A stretch of DNA of 13,561 nt, taken from contig CALBJG010000074.1 in the NCBI GenBank assembly GCA_937892865.1, positions 1 through 13,561 of the forward strand, in the 5' to 3' direction. Position 1 is the first letter of the stretch. Each line of letters begins with the position of its first letter. The position numbers were made by a program, and so were the translations under genes. This DNA comes from an uncultured Clostridia bacterium (GTDB lineage: Bacteria > Bacillota > Clostridia > Oscillospirales > Oscillospiraceae). The notes under the pieces were generated by a model. That model ran no database searches. It had not been told where the DNA came from and was given only the letters and a program-made list of their open reading frames with translations. Positions 13,409-13,561 of this stretch are shown in pieces.

Positions 13409-13561
13409 TCAGACTCTTTCTTTGACCTTTGCGGCCTTGCCGAAACGCTCACGCAGGTAGTACAGCTTCGCACGGCGAACCTTACCCTTACGAACAGTCT
13501 CGACCATTGCTACGTTGGGAGAGTGAACAGGGAAAACCTTTTCACAGCCAACACCGTAGCT
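13409..13561 (-). CDS. rplS: 50S ribosomal protein L19, C-terminal part (5' end outside window)
   Basis: L19 sits at the 30S-50S interface of the ribosome. The last 50 residues are present. They read SYGVGCEKVFPVHSPNVA, followed by a VRKGKVRRAKLYYLRERFGKA segment, which matches the universal L19 C-terminus almost residue for residue, and end in a short basic tail and a TGA stop. The gene runs off the right edge of the window, so its start and upstream partners (usually trmD and rimM) cannot be seen. A strong terminator follows. Confidence 0.97.
   Translation of the reverse strand, partial: SYGVGCEKVFPVHSPNVAMVETVRKGKVRRAKLYYLRERFGKAAKVKERV

Overview
The window looks like a piece of a Gram-positive, Clostridia-type (Bacillota) chromosome, most plausibly an Oscillospiraceae/Ruminococcaceae-like anaerobe. 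The reasons are the two conserved Firmicute gene strings (rplS-lepB-rbgA-rnhB-yraN and tig-clpP-clpX-lon-engB), AGGAGG-type ribosome binding sites before most genes, a single-span signal peptidase I, RbgA, and a long CofE-family protein of the kind seen in Clostridia. The genus assignment is inference. This is essentially core chromosome. I see no insertion sequence, phage gene, CRISPR array, tRNA or rRNA.

Layout. Positions 1-1836 are on the + strand: the 3' end of infB (IF-2), a short intergenic region with a hairpin and a near-consensus promoter, then a 401-residue CofE-family ligase-like gene. A perfect palindrome at 1846-1878 separates it from everything else, which is on the - strand. 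Reading the - strand from the right edge: the end of rplS and its terminator; then a promoter and a tightly packed operon lepB - rbgA - rnhB - yraN - M19 dipeptidase - threonine-synthase-like protein - metallophosphoesterase, with gene overlaps of 1, 4, 14, 4 and 13 bases at successive junctions and then a 20-base gap; then a good promoter and tig - clpP - clpX - (hairpin terminator) - lon - engB.

How the genes work together. The right block combines protein export (LepB), 50S assembly (RbgA, L19) and RNA/DNA maintenance (RNase HII, YraN). The left block is protein quality control: a ribosome-bound chaperone (trigger factor), the ClpXP protease, the Lon protease, and the 50S-assembly GTPase EngB. 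The three genes between yraN and tig have no obvious link to either set.

Most unusual points. (1) The protein at 8966-9895 aligns by eye with both ends of threonine synthase, but lacks the PLP lysine (Gln104 sits there) and the central phosphate-binding part; it looks like a conserved-frame pseudoenzyme. (2) The CofE-like gene changes codon style abruptly near position 1240-1260: none of its first 17 leucine codons is TTG/TTA, but 11 of the last 21 are. (3) An apparently strong terminator lies in the 67 bases between clpX and lon, with no room for a new promoter after it. No striking new multi-gene system is evident. Coordinates of lon, clpP, tig, rnhB and lepB start at internal codons chosen from ribosome binding sites rather than at the longest possible frame.
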